Assembly: GCF_029240215.1 (NCBI RefSeq)
Contig: NZ_JARBTK010000001.1
Span: forward strand, 1-64,000
DNA: 64,000 bases
Direction of reading: 5' to 3'
DNA from: Chryseobacterium sp.
Lineage (GTDB): Bacteria > Bacteroidota > Bacteroidia > Flavobacteriales > Weeksellaceae
Within the stretch, counting starts at the first letter, position 1, and the number at the start of each line of letters is the position of its first letter. Under the pieces are notes generated by a model. The model had not been told where the DNA came from. It did not search any database and saw nothing but the letters and a program-made list of their open reading frames with translations. Of the stretch, positions 42,055 to 51,640 are shown in pieces. Both the position numbers and the translations under genes were made by a program.

Positions 42055-45000
42055 TTATTCAGCTAAATTGATGTCTTCATGTTTGATCGGTTTTATTTTT
42101 TCCTGTAAAGTCTGGAAAACAACGTACAAAACAGGAATAACAAATACACCTAAAATAGTACCTATTAATAATCCGATTGCTGCACCTGTTGCAATAGATC
42201 TATTTCCTACGGCACCAATTCCGCTCGCTAAAACCAATGGTAACAACCCGAAGATAAATGCCAGCGAAGTCATTAAAATAGGTCTTAATCTTGCTTTCGC
42301 AGCATTGATTGCAGAATCTACAATCGACTCACCATGATGTCTTCTCTGAACAGCGAACTCAATGATCAAAATTGCATTTTTGGCAAGTAATCCTACAAGC
42401 ATGATCAAAGCAATCTGAAAATAAATATTGTTTTCAAGCCCCATGATTTTCTGTCCGAAATATGCCCCCATTACTCCTAAAGGCAATGAAATCACAACCA
42501 CGAAAGGCAGAATATAACTTTCATACTGAGCAGAAAGAATGAAATACACAAACACCAAGCTTAAACCAAAGATCAATAAAGTCTGAGATCCAGAACTTAA
42601 TTCTTCTCTTGTAAGACCCGTGAATTCTACATCGTAATTCTGGTCAAGTGTTTCTTTAGCAACTTCCTGAACGGCAGTAATTGCGTCACCTGAACTGAAA
42701 CCTGCCTTATTTGCTCCGGTAATTTTTACAGAAGTAAATAAATTGTAACGACCTACAGACTGCGGACCATATGTTTTGGTCAATGTTACAAACTGTGAAA
42801 TCGGTGACATCTCTCCGGAACTTGTCTTAATATAATATTGGTTAAGATTTTCTGCATTGACTCTGTTTTCAGGAAGCGCCTGAATCATTACTCTGAACTG
42901 CTTCCCGTATTTGGTAAAATCAGCACCGTAAATTCCACCGATATATCCCTGCATAGTTGACAAAATATCATTTACAGAAACTCCTTTTTGTTTAGCCAAC
43001 GGAACATTAATTTCCATCATATACTGCGGATATTTTGTATTGAATGAGGTCTGTGCAAATTCAATTTCCGGTCTTTGCATCAAGTTTCCGATAAATTCAT
43101 TTGTTTTGGCATCCAATTCAGCAAAATCACCACCAGATTTATCCAAAAGAACCATCTCAAAACCTGCACTGTTACCAAATCCCGGTACACTTGGCGGCTG
43201 AAAGAAGACAACTTTTGCATCAGGAACTTTACCAACCAATCCGAATAACCTTTTAGAAATTTCTTCTGAAGATAAACCGTCACCTTTTCTTTCGTCAAAT
43301 GGTTTTAATTTAACAAAAGCAAGTCCGTTGTTACTTCCGTTTCCGGAAAGCAGCCCACGTCCTGTAGATATGGTTACATTCTGAATTCCCGGAATCTGCA
43401 ATGCATTTTTCTGCAACGTTTTCAAAACATTATACGTTCTTTCCATTGATGCTCCCGGAGGAAGCTGTACGTCTGTGAAAATAATCCCTCGGTCTTCGGT
43501 AGGTACAAACCCTTTTTTCATACTACCGTTTGCCCAATAGATAATTCCGCATGTAACAACAAGAATTACCAAAGTCACCCACTTATGTTTGATAAGGAAA
43601 TTAAATCCTCTACCGTAACGTTCTGTGGCAGTTTTGAAACCAATATTAAATTTATAAAAGAATTTCTGAATGAAATTTTTATTCTTATAATCTTCGTGAT
43701 GTTCTTCGTGTGGTTTTAAGAAAAGCGAACATAAAACGGGACTTAAAGTCAATGCATTTACTGCAGAAATGATAATCGCAATAATCAGCGTAATACCAAA
43801 CTGCTGATAAAATACACCGGTTGGTCCTGTAATAAACGTTACCGGAATAAATACCGCCGCCATTACCAAAGTAATAGAGATAATCGCTCCTGTAATTTCA
43901 TCCATCGCCTCAACGGTCGCTTTCTTCGCATTTGAAATACCATTTTCCATCTTGGCGTGTACGGCTTCGACGACGACGATCGCATCATCGACCACAATAC
44001 CGATTGCCAGTACCAAAGCGAAAAGCGTCAGTAAGTTTAATGAATATCCGAATAGATTTAAGAAAAAGAATGTTCCCACAATCGATACCGGAACCGCAAT
44101 TGCCGGAATCAGTGTTGATCTGAAATCTTGTAAGAAAATATAAACTACGATAAATACCAAAATAAATGCTTCGATCAAAGTATGGATTACTTTTTCAATA
44201 GATGCATCCAAAAACTCGTTGGTATCGAAGTTAAATGTATATTTTACACCTTCAGGGTATGAACTTTCATTTTCTTTAAGCTGTTTTTTGATGTTTTCAA
44301 TAATCTCCTGAGCATTCGATCCGGGAGTCTGGAAAACCCCCATACTGATGGATGGGTTATCTCCGTTTTCACCCACTCCGGAATAAGAAAGACCTCCTAA
44401 TTCTACTTTCGCAACATCTTTCAGCATTAAATTCTGTCCGTCCGGAAGAGATTTGATGATAATGTCATCGTACTGCTCTTTTTCGCTGAATTTTCCAACA
44501 TATTTAATGATATATTCGAAAGAACTTCCGCTGTTTTGTCCTAAAGAACCTGCTGCAGCTTCCCTACTTTGATCGTTGATGGCAGTTGTAACTTCATTTG
44601 GTGTTATTCCATATGCTGCCAATTTAGCAGGGTCTAGCCAGATTCTCATTGAGTAGTTCTTTCCACCAAAAACATTGGCTTCACCTACTCCATTAATCCT
44701 CTGGAGATTCGGAATTACATTGATATTCAAGAAGTTCTGAAGATAGACGTCATCTATATTTTTATTTTCAGAATAAAAAGAAAGATACATCAATGCACTT
44801 GTCTGTTGTTTCTGTGTAACAACACCTGCTCTCGTCACCTCACTCGGAAGTAACGGAGATGCTCTCGCAACACGGTTTTGTACATTTACTGCGGCAATAT
44901 CTGCATCAACTCCTTGTTTAAAAAACACTTGAATCTGCGCTGAACCGTCGTTTCCGGCAGTTGAAGTAATATAATCCATTCCTTCAACACCGTTGATCTG

Positions 45001-45201
45001 TTCTTCCAAAGGAACAACAACACTTTTCATTACGGTTTCTGCGTTCGCTCCTGTATAATTTGCTCTTACACTCACCGTTGCCGGTGCAATGTCGGGATAC
45101 TGTGTAACCGGAAGTGCTGTAAGTCCTAAAACACCGAGAATAACGATCAGGATGGAGATTACAGTGGATAAAACCGGTCTGTTAATAAAGTTTTTTATCA
45201 T
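42055..45201 (-). CDS. RND multidrug efflux permease, HAE1/AcrB type
   Basis: This 1048-residue inner-membrane pump exports drugs or other hydrophobic compounds using the proton gradient. Twelve transmembrane helices and two large periplasmic loops are apparent. The N-terminus MIKNFINRPVLSTVISILIV is standard. Proton-relay residues lie in LFALVLAIGIVVDDAIVVVEAV (two adjacent Asp) and the Lys region of VGLLAKNAILIIEFA. Length matches AcrB. Its substrate is not evident. The start overlaps the adaptor stop by one base. Confidence 0.96.
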   Translation of the reverse strand: MIKNFINRPVLSTVISILIVILGVLGLTALPVTQYPDIAPATVSVRANYTGANAETVMKSVVVPLEEQINGVEGMDYITSTAGNDGSAQIQVFFKQGVDADIAAVNVQNRVARASPLLPSEVTRAGVVTQKQQTSALMYLSFYSENKNIDDVYLQNFLNINVIPNLQRINGVGEANVFGGKNYSMRIWLDPAKLAAYGITPNEVTTAINDQSREAAAGSLGQNSGSSFEYIIKYVGKFSEKEQYDDIIIKSLPDGQNLMLKDVAKVELGGLSYSGVGENGDNPSISMGVFQTPGSNAQEIIENIKKQLKENESSYPEGVKYTFNFDTNEFLDASIEKVIHTLIEAFILVFIVVYIFLQDFRSTLIPAIAVPVSIVGTFFFLNLFGYSLNLLTLFALVLAIGIVVDDAIVVVEAVHAKMENGISNAKKATVEAMDEITGAIISITLVMAAVFIPVTFITGPTGVFYQQFGITLIIAIIISAVNALTLSPVLCSLFLKPHEEHHEDYKNKNFIQKFFYKFNIGFKTATERYGRGFNFLIKHKWVTLVILVVTCGIIYWANGSMKKGFVPTEDRGIIFTDVQLPPGASMERTYNVLKTLQKNALQIPGIQNVTISTGRGLLSGNGSNNGLAFVKLKPFDERKGDGLSSEEISKRLFGLVGKVPDAKVVFFQPPSVPGFGNSAGFEMVLLDKSGGDFAELDAKTNEFIGNLMQRPEIEFAQTSFNTKYPQYMMEINVPLAKQKGVSVNDILSTMQGYIGGIYGADFTKYGKQFRVMIQALPENRVNAENLNQYYIKTSSGEMSPISQFVTLTKTYGPQSVGRYNLFTSVKITGANKAGFSSGDAITAVQEVAKETLDQNYDVEFTGLTREELSSGSQTLLIFGLSLVFVYFILSAQYESYILPFVVVISLPLGVMGAYFGQKIMGLENNIYFQIALIMLVGLLAKNAILIIEFAVQRRHHGESIVDSAINAAKARLRPILMTSLAFIFGLLPLVLASGIGAVGNRSIATGAAIGLLIGTILGVFVIPVLYVVFQTLQEKIKPIKHEDINLAE

Positions 45202-46385
45202 TAGAATTTCGGTTTTACTGATTGAACGAGACTATCCATACTGACTTTTTTAGGTTTAACGGCAGTTCCCGGTTTTATATTTCCTGTTCCTGCGGCAATG
45301 ATCACTTCACCTTTTTTCAAGCCTGATTTTATTAAAGCTAAATTGTCAATTCTTTCGATTACTTCAACAACGGCATTTCTTGCAGTGTCTTTTTCAACTT
45401 TATAAACGTAAACAATACCTTGCTGCTCATACGTTGCACTTTCCGGAACGACCAAAACGTTGTCATATGTTTTAGGAAATCTGATACTTCCGCTGTTTCC
45501 GTTGCTTAAAAGTTTCTGCGCATTTTTAAATGCAACTCTGAATTGAATAGTTCCCGTTGTTTCATCAATAGAACCTGTAATGGCTTCAATTCTTCCTTTT
45601 TCAGGATATAAACTTCCGTTAGCCAATTGTAACTCCACCATCGGAAGGTTTTTAATTTTTTCAGGAACATTTGCTCCTACAGATTTTTCTAGAAAATCAA
45701 AATATTCTTTTTCATTCATTGAAAAATAAGCGAATACTTCTGAAGTATCTGAAATTGTTGTTAGGGCAGTTTGATCTGTTGGTCCAACTAAACTTCCGAC
45801 TTTTAACGGTAATTTACCGATAACTCCGGAAATAGGTGCACGAATGATAGAATAATCTACGTTCGCCGCTGCTCCTTTATAATTGGCACTCGCTTGTTGT
45901 CTTGCTGCAATTGCCTGCTGAACCTGAGCCTGAGCTTGAGAAAGATTGGCTTGAGCTGTCTGAAGCTGAATATTGCTGATAATGTTTTTTTCAACTAATG
46001 GCTTAAGCTTGTTGACTTCTACTTGTGCTGCATTTACTGCGGCCTGAGCTGCGGCAATATTTGACTGTGCTGCACCGACTCCTGCTTTTGCTGCCGCTGC
46101 AGTTTCATTTAAAGTATTGGTTTCGAGGCGGAATAATGGCTGTCCTTTTGTTACATATTGACCTTCATCCACCAAAACCTGGGTAATATATCCCTGAATT
46201 TTTGCACGAACATCATTATTCACTCTGCCTTCTATACTTGCCGGGAAAATATCGTAACCCGTTATATTTTTATTTTCTACCGCTATTACAGGAAAAGTTT
46301 TTGGACCATCCTGTTTCGGAGCTTCTTTTTTGCAGGCAGTTAAAGAAAATGCTGCTACAGAAAATAGTATAAGCTTGTTTGTCAT
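45201..46385 (-). CDS. RND efflux periplasmic adaptor (membrane fusion) lipoprotein
   Basis: The 394 residues start with a lipobox (SLTACKKEA). The barrel-sandwich hybrid halves flank a coiled-coil hairpin that is rich in Ala and Gln (AKAGVGAAQSNIAAAQAAVN and ANLSQAQAQVQQAIAARQQA). Beta-barrel and membrane-proximal domains follow, with VYVYKVEKDTARNAVVEV and IIAAGTGNIKPGTAVK. It bridges the RND permease and the outer-membrane channel. It lies 2 nt after the regulator gene. Confidence 0.94.
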   Translation of the reverse strand: MTNKLILFSVAAFSLTACKKEAPKQDGPKTFPVIAVENKNITGYDIFPASIEGRVNNDVRAKIQGYITQVLVDEGQYVTKGQPLFRLETNTLNETAAAAKAGVGAAQSNIAAAQAAVNAAQVEVNKLKPLVEKNIISNIQLQTAQANLSQAQAQVQQAIAARQQASANYKGAAANVDYSIIRAPISGVIGKLPLKVGSLVGPTDQTALTTISDTSEVFAYFSMNEKEYFDFLEKSVGANVPEKIKNLPMVELQLANGSLYPEKGRIEAITGSIDETTGTIQFRVAFKNAQKLLSNGNSGSIRFPKTYDNVLVVPESATYEQQGIVYVYKVEKDTARNAVVEVIERIDNLALIKSGLKKGEVIIAAGTGNIKPGTAVKPKKVSMDSLVQSVKPKF

Positions 46386-46387
46386 TT

Positions 46388-46852
46388 TTATAGTTTATTA
46401 AGAGATTCCTGAATATTTATGATGTTTTTATTTAAAAGAGATTTATAGACTTCCATTTTGTCTTCAAAATCTTTGTCATCTACTTTTTTAAATTTTCTGA
46501 ATTTTCGAAGGTCTTCAATCAAGTTGAGCTCATCTTGCATTTTTTGAACAATTTTTTCAAACCTTACTTTCTTGTAATCGCTGTTGGTGTAGAAATACCT
46601 TTTGCGCTCATCTATCTTATTTATATCAATAATGAGTTGAGCATTGAGCAGCAATTTAATATTGGTGGAAACCGAACTTTTGCTTGCTGCAAAAACATCC
46701 ACAAATTCATCAAAAGTAATTCCTACCTTTTCAAAATCAAAAATAAGGTAGGAATAGATTTTAGAAGCCAATGGCGGAAGATTAAACATCGTGCTGCAAA
46801 ATTTTACTGCATCCTGAAAAATCTTTTCGTCAATTTCTATACTTTTATTCAT
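46388..46852 (-). CDS. GbsR/MarR-type transcriptional regulator of the efflux operon
   Basis: This 154-residue winged-helix protein has the GbsR pattern: FCSTMFNLPPLASKIYSYLIF, then FVDVFAASKSSVSTNIKLLLN as the recognition helix, and a wing with DERKRYFYTNSDYKK. A long coiled-coil C-terminus (about 95-154) suits dimerisation. As the first gene before the adaptor, pump and channel it probably represses the operon and responds to an inducer. Palindromes upstream (46898-46913 and 46951-46965) are candidate operators. Confidence 0.88.
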   Translation of the reverse strand: MNKSIEIDEKIFQDAVKFCSTMFNLPPLASKIYSYLIFDFEKVGITFDEFVDVFAASKSSVSTNIKLLLNAQLIIDINKIDERKRYFYTNSDYKKVRFEKIVQKMQDELNLIEDLRKFRKFKKVDDKDFEDKMEVYKSLLNKNIINIQESLNKL

Positions 46853-46897
46853 AGGTAGAAATTTATTTTTTAACAGCGGCTATATAATTGTTTAAGT

Positions 46898-46913
46898 TAA
46901 TTGTTGACAATTA
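46898..46913. promoter_or_regulatory. inverted repeat in the efflux operon leader
   Basis: TAATTGT and ACAATTA are separated by two bases. The site lies between the promoter and the regulator start, so it would be a downstream operator if functional. Confidence 0.4.
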
Positions 46914-46938
46914 CAATTCATAGCATATTAATTCTGAG

Positions 46939-46946
46939 CAAAAGTA
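46939..46946 (-). promoter_or_regulatory. -7 box of the efflux operon
   Basis: TACTTTTG on the minus strand matches TAnnTTTG. It lies about 87 nt before the regulator ATG and just downstream of the palindrome at 46951. Confidence 0.6.
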
Positions 46947-46950
46947 AAAC

Positions 46951-46965
46951 TTAGTTCGGAACTAA
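46951..46965. promoter_or_regulatory. 15-bp palindrome, candidate GbsR operator
   Basis: TTAGTTCGGAACTAA is a perfect palindrome around one central base. It lies 4 bp upstream of the -7 box, within the promoter spacer, mirroring the layout at the GNAT-MarR promoter. Confidence 0.65.
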
Positions 46966-47044
46966 ACGAACAAAGCCAATAGAGTTTATGAATATATAGT
47001 TTCTAAAAGAATCAATCAAAACAGATTTAACCTTTTGATGTTTT

Positions 47045-47563
47045 TTAAATCAATATCTTTTCGAATGCTTTTCGAACTCCTCCAGAAAGAAAAACTTCAC
47101 CACAATAAGTGTATCCTTTATTTTCCAAAATTTTAAGCATTGCAGCATTGTCATAATTGGTATCAACCTTAATACTGTGAACGTTTTCAGCTTTTGTATA
47201 GTCTTCAATATAATCAAAAAGCTTTTTAGCCAGACCTTGTCCTGCAAACTTTTCAGAAACTGCAACCCTGTGAATCACAACAAACTCACCGTCTGTAAGC
47301 CACGCTCCATCGATTGTACTGTAAGCCGGCTCATCGTTAAAAATTAAAGCTACATAAACTGCAATTTCAAGATTTACTGTAAGAACAAATCCGAATTTTT
47401 TTGAGATATCGCTTTCTATGGTTTGTTGATTTGGGTAACCATTCTGCCATTGAGTACTGCCGTCGATTCTTCGTCTTTCGATTGATTGCTGTATGATTTC
47501 CCAGATTATATCTTTATCCCGAATTTCTGCTTTTCTGAATTCAATGGTGTTATCCTGAGTCAT
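47045..47563 (-). CDS. GNAT family N-acetyltransferase
   Basis: This 172-residue acetyltransferase has an acetyl-CoA-binding region, VIHRVAVSEKFAGQGLAKKLFDYIED, and a late strand IKVDTNYDNAAMLKILENKGYTYCG. The N-terminus TIEFRKAEIRDKDIIWEII is typical of the group acting on small molecules or protein N-termini. The substrate is unknown. It is transcribed leftward and separated from the efflux operon by that operon's promoter region, so it is likely independent. Confidence 0.88.
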   Translation of the reverse strand: MTQDNTIEFRKAEIRDKDIIWEIIQQSIERRRIDGSTQWQNGYPNQQTIESDISKKFGFVLTVNLEIAVYVALIFNDEPAYSTIDGAWLTDGEFVVIHRVAVSEKFAGQGLAKKLFDYIEDYTKAENVHSIKVDTNYDNAAMLKILENKGYTYCGEVFLSGGVRKAFEKILI

Positions 47564-47662
47564 TGAGTTTATTTTTTAATGATTTGAAAGTTTTAGTATT
47601 AAAAGATTCTGATCAATAATTATTTCTTTCACAATATTTATAATTTCATTTTTAAAATTTGA

Positions 47663-47700
47663 CAAAAAAAACCGAAAACTAATTGTATTAATTTTCGGTT
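47663..47700 (-). terminator. terminator after the DUF2007-like gene
   Basis: Stem AACCGAAAACTAATT / AATTTTCGGTT (with three unpaired bases on one side) and a minus-strand T run. Confidence 0.7.
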
Positions 47701-47736
47701 CCGAAGTAGTAAAATTTAAAATTATGAAATTGTTTT

Positions 47737-47967
47737 TTATTGATTCTGATTTTGTTGAAGGTAAGCATCAATTACATCAAATGCTTTTTTTTCATCCTGC
47801 AAATCTACCATTACTTTCAACGATGTTGCTGTAGGCGTTGTCGTGAACGTAAGATAATTATTTTCTACGGCATTTGTGATCTGCGCCTCTTCTAATTTTG
47901 ATTTGATCAACTGAATTTCTGAAGGTTTATCGCTTTCAAAAACAGATACTCTCGTGTTGCGTTCCAT
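47737..47967 (-). CDS. DUF2007-like small protein
   Basis: This 76-residue protein has the pattern VSVFESDKPSEIQLIKSKLEEAQITNAVENN and LKVMVDLQDEKKAFDVIDAYL. It matches the DUF2007 type (putative signal-transducing protein), a small ferredoxin-like alpha-beta fold of unknown role. There is no signal peptide. It starts 63 nt after lysine transaminase in the same direction and may be its last co-transcribed gene. Confidence 0.75.
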   Translation of the reverse strand: MERNTRVSVFESDKPSEIQLIKSKLEEAQITNAVENNYLTFTTTPTATSLKVMVDLQDEKKAFDVIDAYLQQNQNQ

Positions 47968-48030
47968 ATAATATACATTTTGAGTATCTAAATATAGAAC
48001 TTTTTTTTCAGAATTCCAAATTTTGAAATT

Positions 48031-49356
48031 TTAAATTCTATTAATATTACTTTCAATTTTATCTAAAGCAATCTGAATTTCTTCCTGAGTAACGTTCAAG
48101 TGAGGTCTGAAACGTATTGATTGATCACCACATGCGAGGATGATCAAGCCTTCGTCAAATAAGATTTCTCTCAAATGATTTCTCTGCTCATGCGTAGGCA
48201 AATCTATTGCACACATCAAGCCTTTTCCTCTAGCATTAGAAATTTTTTCAGGATATTTTTGAGCTAGATTTTGTAAACCTTCCAATAGATATTCGCCGAC
48301 AACTTTTGCATTTTCAACTAAATTTTCTTTCTCAATCACTTCCATCACCAATTGGAAACGAAGCATATCAATAAAGTTTCCTCCAAAAGTTGAATTGATC
48401 CTTGAGCTTTCTCTGAAAACGTTATTGGGAACTTCATCAAATTTTTCTCTGTTTGCCAAAACACCACAAACCTGCGTTTTTTTACCAAAAGAAATGATAT
48501 CAGGTCTTATGCTGAAATGCTCAAATGCCCACATTTTTCCTGTAATTCCGATTCCTGTCTGTACTTCGTCGAAAATTAACAGGATCTCATGCTCGTCACA
48601 AAGCTTGCGTAATTCAACAAAAAACTCATCTCTGAAATGATTGTCTCCACCTTCAGCCTGAATCGGCTCAATAATAATGCAGGCAACTTTATCAGGATGT
48701 GACAAAATAGCTTCGCCAATATTTAATAAAGCCAATCTTTCATTATTGATGGTTTCCTCAAGATTTTCTTCCGTAATAGGAAAAGTTAATTTCGGATTTA
48801 AAATTCTCGGCCATTCAAACATCGGGAAATACTGATATTTTCTTGGATCTGAAGTATTGGTTAAACTTAAAGTATAGCCGCTTCTCCCATGAAAAGCCTG
48901 TCTGAAATGGATGCAGATCCCAGCTTCAATGTCAAGACCTTTATCAAAATTCTTTCTTGTTTTCCAGTCGAAGCAAGCTTTCATTGCATTTTCAACGCCT
49001 AAAGTTCCACCTTCAATGAAAAAAGCATATTGAAGTTCTTGAGGCATTACCACTCTTTCAAAAGTATCTAAAAAGTCTGCATATTCCTTAGAATAAACAT
49101 CTGCCAAAGTAGGTTTATTGATTGCCATTTTTCCCAGCCAGTTTGATCTTTCAACCAGATAAGGATGATTATAACCAATCGACGCTGAGCCAAACATTGA
49201 AAACATATCCAGATAATTTTTACCTGTAATAGAATCATGAATCCAGGAGCCATGAGAGTTTTCAATATCCATAACAAAGTCAAAACCATCTGCCAAAACG
49301 TGTTTTCCTACGGTTTGTTTTACTTTATTTATTTTTGTTTCTACTGTGTGTTCCAT
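48031..49356 (-). CDS. lat: L-lysine 6-transaminase
   Basis: This PLP enzyme moves the epsilon-amino group of lysine to 2-oxoglutarate, giving aminoadipate semialdehyde, which cyclises to piperideine-6-carboxylate. The 441 residues are class III aminotransferase sequence: substrate region MFSMFGSASIGYNHP, PLP-phosphate region FIEGGTLGVENAMKACFDWKT, the Asp of LLIFDEVQTGIG and the PLP lysine in SFGKKTQVCGVLA. The unusual KKTQVCG segment and IENSHGSWIHD N-terminus fit lysine 6-transaminases rather than ornithine or acetylornithine enzymes. It lies 102 nt downstream of the dehydrogenase that would use its product. Confidence 0.88.
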   Translation of the reverse strand: MEHTVETKINKVKQTVGKHVLADGFDFVMDIENSHGSWIHDSITGKNYLDMFSMFGSASIGYNHPYLVERSNWLGKMAINKPTLADVYSKEYADFLDTFERVVMPQELQYAFFIEGGTLGVENAMKACFDWKTRKNFDKGLDIEAGICIHFRQAFHGRSGYTLSLTNTSDPRKYQYFPMFEWPRILNPKLTFPITEENLEETINNERLALLNIGEAILSHPDKVACIIIEPIQAEGGDNHFRDEFFVELRKLCDEHEILLIFDEVQTGIGITGKMWAFEHFSIRPDIISFGKKTQVCGVLANREKFDEVPNNVFRESSRINSTFGGNFIDMLRFQLVMEVIEKENLVENAKVVGEYLLEGLQNLAQKYPEKISNARGKGLMCAIDLPTHEQRNHLREILFDEGLIILACGDQSIRFRPHLNVTQEEIQIALDKIESNINRI

Positions 49357-49380
49357 ATTTTGTGTGAATTGAAATATTTT

Positions 49381-49442
49381 ATTAAAAGATTGAAAATTGA
49401 AAAATTAGACACTGCTGATTATTTAATCTTTAATTTTTTAAT
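49381..49442. repeat. AT-rich hairpin repeat between lysine genes
   Basis: The left end ATTAAAAGATTGAAAATT and the right end AATCTTTAATTTTTTAAT closely match the element at 21000-21048, with a slightly longer middle. Confidence 0.6.
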
Positions 49443-49458
49443 GATTAAAATTAAAGCT

Positions 49459-51009
49459 TTATAAATCAAATTTAATTCCCTGTGCTAAAGGAAGTTGGGT
49501 TGTATAATTGATGGTGTTCGTTTGTCTTCTCATGTAGTATTTCCAAACGTCAGAACCGGATTCTCTTCCTCCTCCTGTTTCTTTTTCACCACCAAAAGCT
49601 CCACCGATTTCAGCTCCCGAAGTTCCGATATTCACGTTGGCAATTCCACAATCTGAACCTGCCTGTGAAAGGAATAATTCCGCTTCTCTCAGATTTTGGG
49701 TCATAATTGCAGAAGACAATCCCTGAGGAACATCATTCTGGATTGCAATTGCTTCTTCTAAGGTTTTGTATTTAATTAAATATAAAATCGGTGCAAAAGT
49801 TTCGTGCTGTACGATTTCAAAAGAATTTTCAACTTCCGCAATACAAGGTTTTACGTAGCATCCTGATTCATAATCTTTTCCTTCTAAAACTCCGCCTTCC
49901 ACAACAAATTTTCCGCCTTCCTGAATACAATTTTCAATCGCCATTTCGTACTGATTGACTGCATGAACGTCAATAAGTGGTCCAACGTGCATGTTTTCAT
50001 CTAAAGGATTTCCAATTTTCAATTGTCCGTAAGCTTTTACCAGACGGTTTTTCACTTCATCATAGACATCTTCATGAATAATCAGTCTTCTTGTAGAAGT
50101 ACATCTTTGTCCGGCAGTTCCTACCGCTCCAAAGACGGCTCCGATAATTGACATATCCAAATCGGCATCTTTAGAAATGATAATGGCATTGTTTCCGCCT
50201 AATTCAAGGATTGATTTTCCGAATCTTTCAGCTACTTTTGAAGAAACCATTCTTCCCACTTTAGTTGATCCGGTGAAAGAAATCAATGAAACACGTTTGT
50301 CTTCCACCAATAATTGTCCGATCTCGTGATCTGCAACCAAAACACTTGAAATACCTTCAGGAAGATTGTTTTCTTTTAAAACTTCCATCATAATATTCTG
50401 ACAGGCAATTGCACAGAAAGGAGTTTTTTCTGACGGTTTCCAGATCGTAACGTTTCCGCAAATCCATGCTAAAGCTGTATTCCATGCCCAAACTGCAACA
50501 GGAAAGTTAAAAGCAGTGATGACACCAACAATTCCAAGCGGATGATATTGCTCATACATTCTGTGTCCCGGTCTTTCGGAATGCATGGTGTAACCGTGAA
50601 GCTGTCTTGAAAGACCAACCGCAAAGTCGCAGATATCGATCATTTCCTGCACTTCGCCAAGACCTTCCTGCAAAGATTTCCCCATTTCGTAAGAAACAAG
50701 TTTTCCTAAATCATCTTTATATTCTCTTAATTTCAGACCCAATTGTCTTACATATTCTCCTCTTTTAGGAGCAGGAATCATTCTGAATTCCTTAAAGGCA
50801 TCCTGTGCAGTTTCAATTACCTTGTCATAATCTTTTTCTGCTGATGTTTTTATCTTACCAATTAATCTTCCGTCTGATGGCGAATAACTTTCAATGGTTT
50901 TCCCGGAAGCGAAAAATTTACCTCCTGTAGAAGTACCTTTATTTTCAGCTTTTATTCCGAGGTTTTTTAAAGATTTTTCAATTCCGAAATCTTTGACTTT
51001 TTTTGACAT
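49459..51009 (-). CDS. aldehyde dehydrogenase, probable aminoadipate-semialdehyde dehydrogenase (ALDH7-like)
   Basis: It oxidises aminoadipate semialdehyde to 2-aminoadipate with NAD(P). The 516 residues are a complete ALDH: the general base Glu in [12 protein letters not shown], the nucleophile Cys in [14 protein letters not shown], the cofactor loop [12 protein letters not shown], and the late Glu-Phe motif [11 protein letters not shown]. The ending [24 protein letters not shown] (in part) is characteristic of the ALDH7/antiquitin and AmaB group that acts on lysine-derived semialdehyde. Its neighbour encodes lysine 6-transaminase, which strongly supports this substrate. Confidence 0.88.
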   Translation of the reverse strand: MSKKVKDFGIEKSLKNLGIKAENKGTSTGGKFFASGKTIESYSPSDGRLIGKIKTSAEKDYDKVIETAQDAFKEFRMIPAPKRGEYVRQLGLKLREYKDDLGKLVSYEMGKSLQEGLGEVQEMIDICDFAVGLSRQLHGYTMHSERPGHRMYEQYHPLGIVGVITAFNFPVAVWAWNTALAWICGNVTIWKPSEKTPFCAIACQNIMMEVLKENNLPEGISSVLVADHEIGQLLVEDKRVSLISFTGSTKVGRMVSSKVAERFGKSILELGGNNAIIISKDADLDMSIIGAVFGAVGTAGQRCTSTRRLIIHEDVYDEVKNRLVKAYGQLKIGNPLDENMHVGPLIDVHAVNQYEMAIENCIQEGGKFVVEGGVLEGKDYESGCYVKPCIAEVENSFEIVQHETFAPILYLIKYKTLEEAIAIQNDVPQGLSSAIMTQNLREAELFLSQAGSDCGIANVNIGTSGAEIGGAFGGEKETGGGRESGSDVWKYYMRRQTNTINYTTQLPLAQGIKFDL

Positions 51010-51088
51010 AAATGTTACTTTTCGTTTTGTCTAAAGATAAAAATATTTCTGAGACTGATGAAATTTTAATGATTTAAAGCTATTTTTA

Positions 51089-51119
51089 TTTGGAATGATT
51101 ATAAACATCTTTATCTTTG
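51089..51119 (+). promoter_or_regulatory. promoter of the small membrane protein gene
   Basis: TTTG (51089-51092), a 19-nt spacer and TATCTTTG (51112-51119) form a full Bacteroidota promoter, 20 nt before the ATG. Confidence 0.75.
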
Positions 51120-51139
51120 CAGGATAAATCTTTCTTGAA

Positions 51140-51334
51140 ATGGAAACCAATAAATCTGTAAACGAACCTACAGAAGAGAAAAATTCTCGCTGGAAGAAGA
51201 TGCTGAAAAAATTCGGTGTTGCCGGAATTATCTTTTTTACGGTAAAAGGGATTATTACTTCTACGCTTATTTACTTTTTAGGTAAAAATTTCTGGTCGAT
51301 CATCAGCGGTTATTTTACCGGAATTTTTCAATAA
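51140..51334 (+). CDS. small single-span membrane protein
   Basis: This 64-residue protein has a charged N-terminal third (NEPTEEKNSRWKKMLKKF) and one hydrophobic helix (GVAGIIFFTVKGIITSTLIY), ending in FWSIISGYFTGIFQ. I do not recognise a function. Its reality is supported by a near-perfect promoter at the right distance and a terminator just after the stop. A cytoplasmic amphipathic Lys-rich start suggests membrane orientation by the positive-inside rule. Confidence 0.75.
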   Translation: METNKSVNEPTEEKNSRWKKMLKKFGVAGIIFFTVKGIITSTLIYFLGKNFWSIISGYFTGIFQ

Positions 51335-51358
51335 AAAAAGCAAAGATTGCTCTTTGCT
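51333..51358 (-). terminator. terminator shared by the small membrane protein and Arc-like genes
   Basis: Stem AGCAAAG / CTTTGCT with a 6-nt loop. The T run is good on the minus strand and weak on the plus strand. Confidence 0.65.
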
Positions 51359-51375
51359 TGACTTAATCAATATTT

Positions 51376-51570
51376 TTATTCTTTTTTCTTCCTTCCGGAG
51401 TTTATCAAACTTTGATTCAGCAAATATTCCATTTGCCCGTTTACACTCCTGAACTCATCATTTGCCCATTTTTCAAGTAACTTATAAGTAGACTCATCAA
51501 TCCTGATGACAAAAGATTTTTTGCCTTTCGGTGGAGTTTCTGAAGAGTTTTTAGGGTTCTGAGATTTCAT
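51376..51570 (-). CDS. Arc-like ribbon-helix-helix DNA-binding protein
   Basis: This 64-residue protein has a disordered start (MKSQNPKNSSETPPKGKK), then a ribbon-helix-helix domain: SFVIRIDESTYKLLEKWANDEFRSVNGQMEYLLNQSL (read in parts). The strand FVIRID would contact DNA as a dimer. It is oriented with the SPFH gene upstream, 195 nt away. It may regulate that gene through the inverted repeat at 52651-52671, which is an inference. Confidence 0.85.
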   Translation of the reverse strand: MKSQNPKNSSETPPKGKKSFVIRIDESTYKLLEKWANDEFRSVNGQMEYLLNQSLINSGRKKKE

Positions 51571-51640
51571 TTTTTTTGAATTATTCTGTTGGCTTTTTTA
51601 GCTAAATTTAATTATCTACTTTAATATAATAGTAATTTTT

